DNA of 64,000 nucleotides from Oscheius onirici (taxonomy: Eukaryota; Nematoda; Chromadorea; Rhabditida; Rhabditidae), in the NCBI GenBank assembly GCA_932521025.1, contig OW051472.1, positions 8,680,001 through 8,744,000 on the forward strand, given 5' to 3'. Below, piece after piece: positions 57,554 to 64,000 of this stretch. Both the position numbers and the translations under genes were made by a program. The notes below the pieces were generated by a model. The model was not told where the DNA came from, ran no database searches, and saw only the letters and a program-made list of their open reading frames with translations. How positions within the stretch are numbered: position 1 is the stretch's first letter; each line of letters starts with the position of its first letter.

Positions 57554-60480
57554 AGTCGCATACTGAAAAATGGAGCTTAAATTTAAAAGAATGTCTGAAA
57601 GCAATACGAGACAGATTGCCCTAATTTCACGTCATCTTCTTTACGCAAGACGGAACAGCCGTAATTGACAGCTTACGTCTCTACACTTTGAAAAGGAAGG
57701 GATTCCCCCTTTCTTCTGGAAACAGCCCAATTAATTGTAATTGAGATATTTTGAAAGGAAGTTCGAGAAGGCAGAGACAACTGGTAGTGTTCAAAGAGAG
57801 GTTCAAAAGACCCCCTTTTCTCGTTTGTATGGCCGACAAAGTTGACTTTCGGTCAACTTCATTTTGTCTGGTCGGGTCAAAGAGAATGGATTTGGTACGG
57901 ATTACCAGGACAACGCGTTATAAAATGAGAGTAAAAAAGGGACTAGGGTAGGTAACAGAAACTAAGGTTTTGAACCGACTGAGCTTGTATAAGCAGTCCT
58001 GTTTTCCCATAAGATGTGAACTTTTTGATGATATTTTATGTTAGGAAAGTTATGTACAGTCAACGCACGGGAAAACTGTCATTATGGGACGCGGAACAAA
58101 CGATAATGCTATCATAACTAGCTACAGAAAGTTAAAGCGAATGTTTAGTGGTATAACATGGGATCAGCTCATCAATCGGTTGTCGAAGTAAGCAGCTCTT
58201 AAAACAGGCTACTTCCCTCATTATAGTGCCTGCCAAACCTTCATTTTACGTATTTTTAATTGACGAGAAATTGCGTTTTTTATTATAATTTCTACTGTAT
58301 TTTTCGTACCCAACTTAACGAAAAGTACGCAAGGTGAAGATTTGGCAACTGATATAGTAAGGGCAACATTCAAAAGTTGGCCTAAATATTGTTGACCAAA
58401 AGTTACAAACCTTTGACTAGAGTCTATTGACAAGAGAGAAGAGACTAACCATTGACAAGGTGTCCGTTGTTCCGTTCTGCTTGACAAAAAGAGAGAGAGA
58501 GACAAACAAGCGGGGACCTCCCCGTTGCCAGGAAGAGAACACCCTTGTTAGTTGGTTCTGACGCGAGCTTCTCAAGTTACCCAACTAACAAAAGGGGGGA
58601 ACCAACTAATTGTGTCGGAGTTCATTAATAGTTTTTTGGGAGGGCTTCTTTGACTGACGGATCGCGTGAAGGAGCTGTCAGAAGAGGTTGGGACAAGACG
58701 GGATCAAGACGGCGCGCGAGTTCTCGGACGAAAAAATTGCCAATTGTCGGGTCAGCAAACAATCTCACTCCCTGCTTCGGGCAATGAAATCAAGGACTGA
58801 TGAAGAATGGTCGGTATCCATTTGAGACACAACATGCATGCCTTATGAGCCATTTGAGCCAATTCCAGATATTCGTGAGAACACAATGGTGGCGGTAAAA
58901 GATTCACGAGACGAAGGATCCAAAGAGCACCTCTTTCTCTCGAACGAAAAAAAGGTAAGAAATCTGAGAGGGGGGAAGACGGAAGTTTAAAGGCTGGAAA
59001 GAGCCCTGATGGAGCCATTCATCACGTTCAGATATTTGACGAAAAAAAGAACGAGCCATTTCATGGCTGTCCCGGGACTTATCTCCATTATGCATCTGGT
59101 CGAACAGAAGAACGGAAAGCTCTCTTCTTCGTCTAATTACCGCCCCAAATCAGAGATTGGCACGAGAAGAGATACTTGAACCATGAAAGGAAGAGGCCTC
59201 TCGCAATGAAAACTTGATCAAATCGGCATACATATTGCCCGAAAAGTGTGTTGATTGTGGGCAGAGAAGAACGAGAGAGAGTGAGGACAGAATACCTGAC
59301 GAGGCTCGTCTCGTTCTAATTGACTCCAGCAGTTGGTATGCGACGCGGAGGTTAATGAATGTGGTTCTGAAGGAGGCCACGAGAAAACGCCTAGAGGCTA
59401 TCATAACCCTCCAAATTGTTTTCAGTTCACTCTCTCTTCACGTGTTTCTGCCCCTAGGGCTGGGGTTGAGGTTTCAAATTGAAACGGCCCACACAACGAG
59501 GAAGAAAATGTATTTCAGAGGTCAATGGGGGCTAAAGATAAATCAAAGCCAACTCGGTTAGACGAGGCGTCGGATCTGTTAGAAGACTCAGCGAAAATGA
59601 ATTATGCGGCGCGGACTAAACGACGACAGGAGGCTGAAAGAGCTAAAGGTGCAAAAAGAGACCAAATTGGGAGACGAGTCAAAGAAGCGGAAGGAAGGCT
59701 TACCTCCTTCAGCCGAAGGTCGTTTGTCTCTCTCTCGGAAAAGGAATTGGTCAGGTGAAAAATGAGGGCTTCGAGTAAACTGATAAACGGAGGCAATTTT
59801 CGAGCAAAATAAAAAGTTAAAAAAAGGTAATTGTTGATAATTGAAGAGAATGCAATTAAGTGAACGTGGAGTCTGCTGCTGCCCCGTCTGCCCCTCACCT
59901 ACATCATTGTCGGAAAGTTGTAAAAGTTTCATGCGCGAAAGCCACCTGGATGGCGCGAAAAGGGGGCACGAAGAGAGGACAAGTGGCTTCGTTGAACGGA
60001 ATTAGAAGCACAGAAGATTGGCCAAATCGTCCAACCGAAAATATCAACTCGACTACGATCCCAGAGAGCTTCTGGAGAGAAAATAATCAATGTGGGAAGA
60101 TATATGACTCATAACAGAATCGGAAGGTACGTGGGATGGGCATACTACATCATTCAGTGCTCACTACACGACAATAGCAGAGACTTCCAAAGGTCTTGTA
60201 CTTGGAATAGAGCTTGGAAAGAATAGCAACGCTGGAAGCAGTGAGTTTGTCTGAGTGAGTTGAACAATGCTTGGGATCCTTCAAGTCGGATCACAGTCAA
60301 TGAAGTAAGTAAGAAATAAAGTTTCTCTCTTTCAACGCCAGAGTTCCGAAGAATCCTCTGAGACAAGTTACTACTGAGGTCAATCTGAGGGCCCCCTTCT
60401 ACCTATACTTCTTCCCTTGATCTGACATGAGTTAGTGTCCTAAGTTACTAGCAACTTTGATTCATCTGATGTTGCGAAAC
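57554..60480. other. Purine-rich gene-poor region upstream of the GPCR
   Basis: Nearly 3 kb without a supported gene. From about 58400 on, the plus strand is rich in A and G (AGAGAGAG, GAAGAAGG), the mirror image of the pyrimidine-rich region before Scribble once the minus-strand direction of the GPCR is considered. One open frame at 59525-59758 (MGAKDKSKPTRLDEASDLLE, then a basic-acidic helix) follows a TTTCAG acceptor and could be a small exon, but I do not recognise it. Confidence 0.4.
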
Positions 60481-60491
60481 CCTGCAGAGGT

Positions 60492-60655
60492 GTCCTAAAG
60501 TACCGTACCCAAAATTAGAAATGCGCGCCAACTCCAAACTAGGAGCGATACTAAAATTGCTTGTTCAAGAAATGTGCTAAAGTACCGTATCCAAATTCAA
60601 AAATTGGGCACCAACTCCCAACTAAACTAAAATTATATGATCAAGAGTTGGTGTA
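60492..60655. repeat. Two tandem copies of an 82-base unit
   Basis: GTCCTAAAGTACCGTACCCA at 60492 and GTGCTAAAGTACCGTATCCA at 60574 start two similar units that both run through CCAACTC-CAACTA and ACTAAAATT. The copies differ at scattered positions. Confidence 0.65.
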
Positions 60656-61616
60656 CAGGATGACTTTTGAGAAATATCGTTTTGAACTTCTTCATATCCT
60701 CGTGAACAACAGTTTGGCTGTTCCTTCGTCTCCACAACAGAACTGACAAGTCATACCCTTGAAGTCGAAGAGTAAGAACTGATTTCAGTGCAACGAAAAG
60801 AACTATTCCTATCTTCTATGCCCTGTTACAAGAATAAGAATCTTCCTCTTATCTTCCAAGAAGAAATCTCAACCATTCTTCCTTGAGTTGTTTTCTCGCC
60901 GTCTCACCATTAGATAGAGAGCTTTGAGCCTCGGGACCTTACAATTATTCCCCTGACGTCATGCTTGATTATTAATTCGCGATCACGTATATCCTTAGCT
61001 CCGTTCCTAGGTCTCTTCTCGTTTTGTCCAGAGGCTAATCGGATTATGAGTACTGGAACTGACTTGCGGGTGAGTAAACAGGATGATATCCTCGTTAGAA
61101 ATCTTTTTTGTGACAGCTTTCTCTCTCTCTCTGTTTACGGACGACCGCCAAAGAAAAGGCATGAAATTGACTTACGCTGTCCATGGTCTGTGGAGAGAAG
61201 TGAGAGAGAGAGTCTCTAATCAGGAGCAGGAGTCGCTGAGATGCAATTATTCTGTAATCGTGAGCATTTGTCCACACGTGAAATAAGGAAGAAGAGCACA
61301 AAGTGTTCACACGTAATGCCATGACAAACGAACATTCTCTCCCTCCTGCTAATGACATGCTCATTATTTGCGCGCCACCACTTCCGGACCCATGATCCCT
61401 CCTCTCTCTGGTATAAGGAATTCATCGGCGACTTTTTGCACTTTTGGGTGTTTGAATGGGGAGAGAATAACAACCAGAAGGCAATCAGATGAACTGGAAG
61501 CGATAACCCTCCAGCCTCTTTCTCAGGAAACCAATCTGAGTTGTTCTCACAAGAAGTTTGTTTCTTGAAGTTTTGAAGGAAAAAAAGTTTCACAAGGTCT
61601 TACCAAACTATTTACA
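60656..61616. other. Gene-free stretch, nothing recognised
   Basis: About 960 bases with short open frames and mild purine skew. No protein similarity, tRNA fold or mirrored arms are seen. Confidence 0.35.
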
Positions 61617-61860
61617 TACCGTAAAAGCTCTAATATAAGCCCACCCCCCCACGTAAGATACGCAATTACATATTCTCATTTTTTGCGGTCAAGACGTCAT
61701 TTTTCAGCTTTTTGGTGTTCTGAAAAGTTGTAGCCCCTGACGTCCTCTATAACTTTGCAAAACACCAAAAAGTTGAAAAGTGGCGTCTTGACCCCCAAAA
61801 AACGTGAATACGTAATTGCGTATCGTACGTAAGGGGGTGGGCTTTTATTTGAGCTTTACT
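61617..61860. repeat. Foldback MITE of the TACCGTAAAAGCTC family, intergenic copy
   Basis: Begins TACCGTAAAAGCTCTAATAT and ends GGGCTTTTATTTGAGCTTTA. The arms AAGACGTCATTTTTCAGC and GTGGCGTCTTGACC face each other. The centre has GTTCTGAAAAGTTGTAG and AACTTTGCAAAAC. The arms have drifted from perfect pairing. Confidence 0.78.
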
Positions 61861-61922
61861 TAGCGGATTGAACCTGTTCTCTCTTCCATCCATACAAGAA
61901 AAATCTGTGGGACATTCCAGTC

Positions 61923-62177
61923 TACCGTAAAACCTCTATTAGAAGCCCCCCCCCCCTTTCGAAAAATACGCAATTACGTACGCATTTTTTTCAGATGGAA
62001 GAAGATAATTTTCATCTTCACCATTATTTTTCCTAGATAGATATTGATGCTGGCTACCAGGGAAAAATGTAAAAAAAGTTGAAAAAATTTTCCTTCAACC
62101 CGAAAAAAATGCGTACGTAATTGTGTATTTTTCGAAAGGGAGGGGGGGGGGGGGCTTCTAATAGAGGTTTTACGGTA
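61923..62177. repeat. 255-base foldback MITE with near-perfect terminal arms
   Basis: The left end TACCGTAAAACCTCTATTAG extends into AAGCC and a C run; the right end is its exact reverse complement for at least 25 bases. Inner arms carry AATACGCAATTACGTACGC and GCGTACGTAATTGTGTATT. The centre contains CTGGCTACCAGG and shares sequence with the KICS2-intron copy. The perfect ends suggest recent movement. Confidence 0.85.
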
Positions 62178-62476
62178 CCTGAATTTATGGAGGGAACTCA
62201 AATGAGTCAGGAAGAACAAAGATGAAGAAGAGAATAATGAATTCGCTAATCGTCTTTTGGCTAAATAACAAGCCAAGCCATTATGCAGTAGAATAACACG
62301 AGTATGCAAATCGCAGGAGGAGGAGGATCTCACCTTGACGTCGGAATGGATCTGACCAAGACAATTTTGAATTGCTTTCTGATTACACTGATGAATTTTT
62401 CACACGAGATCTTTGCAGAGTCCCCCGCAGTCTAACAAATTCAATCGAGGTCTTATTAAATAAAATCTTTTTATGT

Positions 62477-64000
62477 TCACAGAATCACGGCCAATAAAAG
62501 TGCGAGTGATACTACCAATGTTCCTGATCCTTTTGGAGTGGTCGATATAACTTGGGCCGTGGTAGCTGGCGGCTTGGTAGGCTGAGTTGTGGGTTTCGAC
62601 GTGGACGGTGTGGTTTTCGCCTGCGTCACTGGAGGCTGAGGAGTGGTAGCCGGAGGAGCTTGGGATGTAGATGAGGACGGGCTGGGAGAAGGAGATGGTG
62701 AGGTGGAAGTGGACGGTTTAGGAGTGGTCGAAGTCGGTTTAGGGGTGGTTGGCGTCGGTGAGGTGGTAGAAGTTGAGGGAGTAGAAGGAGAAGTTGAGGG
62801 GGTGGATGGGGATGTGCTTGGAGCAGTAGATGGGGATGTTGAGGGAGACGAGGACGATGGCGAAGGCGACGGAGATGAAGAAGAAGGAACAGGAGACGAT
62901 GAGCTCGAGACCTAAACATACATTATTTTGATAGAACAGCTAGAAGCAAAACAGAAGGTAGACAGGACTTACAGTGGGCTGGATTGTGCTAGAAGCGACT
63001 GAGGTGCTAGTGACTATACTCGCAGTTGAAATAACTCTCATAGTGCTCGGTAGAGGCGTGCTCGAAGTCGATGAAAATGTAGTGGATGAGACAACTGTTT
63101 GTCCAGTAGTGGTCAAACTTGATGAAGAGACCTGGCCTGCAGTCGACGTCACAGTAACTGTAGTGGACGGAACAGATTTACTGGTCGAAATTACCGTAGT
63201 TGGACTACTGGACTGCACAGTGGAGAGCCTTGTGGATGGTACTACCGTACTAGTCGTCATTCCTGCTGTCGAACCGCTGGACTGAGTAGTAGATGATTGT
63301 GTCGATCCAAGAGTCGGACTACTGGGCTGTACAGTCGATAGTATAGGCGTACTGGTCGTTATTCCCGCTGTCGAACCAATGGGCTGGCCTGTAGACGATT
63401 GTGTGAATCCAGGAGTCGGACTACTGGGCTGTACAGTCGATAGTATAGGCGTACTGGTCGACACCACGGTGGTCGGACTACTGGACTGGATAGTGGAAGT
63501 AGAAGCAACAGTGGATAGAGGGGAAGTGCTAGAGGACATAGCAGGGACATTTGTCGTTACCGGAGGTTGTCCTGTCGTAGAGGAAGGACCAGGAGACGGC
63601 TGGTTTGAAACTGTCGAAGGACTGGCAGTCGAAACTGGGGATGAACCTATTTTTTTAAATTATACAGGTCAGTTTAAACTATACTGGTTGGTCCTGCTGT
63701 GGACACAGTAGACGAGCTTCCCTGGGTTGTTGCAACAGTCGGAGGAGTTGTTGCATTATTTGGAACGAGTGTAACTTGAGTAGTTGCTGCGACAGTCGTT
63801 GGAAGAATAATCACAGATGGTTCTAAAAATTATGTTTTAATAGATAAAACAACTAACTATTCAGCGGTCCCAAATATCCATAGCCGTAGTTTCCACTCTT
63901 GCCCATCACGTAGAAACTGTACCAGCTGTTGGCTGATTGTTGGCCCAGCGTAATATTGTGGTAGCCCTGAATTCGTTAGCTTCATTGGGCTCAATACATT
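62477..64000 (-). CDS. Ser/Thr/Pro-rich mucin-like surface protein with probable GPI signal (5' end outside window)
   Basis: The gene enters from the right edge, so the N-terminus is missing. The first visible exon, about 63975-63860, encodes a non-repetitive piece, GQQSANSWYSFYVMGKSG. Later exons are almost wholly Ser, Thr, Pro and Val (STIQSSSPTTVVSTSTPILS), with an imperfect unit around STVQPSSPT repeated several times between about 63480 and 63180. The last exon is even more biased (SPSPSPSSSSPSTSPSTAPS) and then TTPKPTSTTPKPSTST. Such a domain is expected to be densely O-glycosylated. The C-terminus GSGTLVVSLALLLAVIL is short and hydrophobic with no charged tail, as in GPI attachment signals; TGA is at 62479-62477. 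A single-pass membrane anchor is the alternative. It may be a cuticle or epithelial surface coat protein, which is an inference. Confidence 0.75.

Noticed and set aside
58752-59018. Open frames in the purine-rich region (58752-59018 minus, 59525-59758 plus)
   Set aside because: Composition bias explains the low stop density, and there is no similarity or consistent exon structure. The second keeps a small chance of being an exon.

Overview
The window reads as nuclear DNA of an invertebrate animal, most likely a nematode. Genes are split into many short exons by very small introns (39 to 60 bases is common). Introns end in TTTTCAG or TTTCAG, and several start codons sit directly behind such an acceptor, as expected for spliced-leader trans-splicing. 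One precursor carries the FLP-26 neuropeptide known from Caenorhabditis elegans. It is not Caenorhabditis itself: the Scribble/LET-413 homologue has four PDZ domains, and introns are loaded with foldback transposons. No species can be named from the sequence alone.

Left part (1-21266). The 3' part of an ATAD5/Elg1-like PCNA unloader gene (+) meets, tail to tail, a complete P-glycoprotein (ABCB) gene (-, 2738-11400). The large introns of that gene hold a hAT element with a perfect 8-base target duplication, a Mutator-like element with a 9-base duplication and a transposase remnant, and several foldback MITEs. Next come an Argonaute gene (-, 12077-15358) whose PIWI domain stops early, a retroelement graveyard (KRBA2-like integrase remnant, truncated LINE reverse transcriptase, 408-base MITE), and AATF/Bfr2 (-, ribosome biogenesis).

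Middle part (21267-34674). A tRNA-derived SINE, a C3HC4 RING protein (-), the flp-26 neuropeptide precursor (-), Porcupine, the Wnt O-acyltransferase (-), and KICS2 (+), a KICSTOR subunit that couples amino-acid sensing to TORC1. A 3-kb pyrimidine-rich gene-poor stretch then leads to Scribble.

Right part (34675-64000). Scribble (+), an ECHDC3-like mitochondrial enoyl-CoA hydratase family protein (+), a membrane-anchored PP2C phosphatase (+) followed 180 bases later by a peptide-type GPCR (+), gamma-adaptin of AP-1 (-), Rab1 (+), a somatostatin/allatostatin-C-like GPCR (-), a 4.9-kb purine-rich gene-poor stretch, and a Ser/Thr/Pro-rich mucin-like surface protein (-) running off the right edge.

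The genes are independent housekeeping, signalling and polarity genes, not one pathway. Loose themes are membrane traffic (Rab1, AP-1), peptide signalling (FLP-26, two GPCRs), and growth or polarity (KICS2, Porcupine, Scribble). The most distinctive layer is the repeats: many unrelated introns carry palindromic elements that share TACCGTAA-type ends or a common internal motif, CTACAACTTTGCAGAAC. When transcribed they would form long hairpins.
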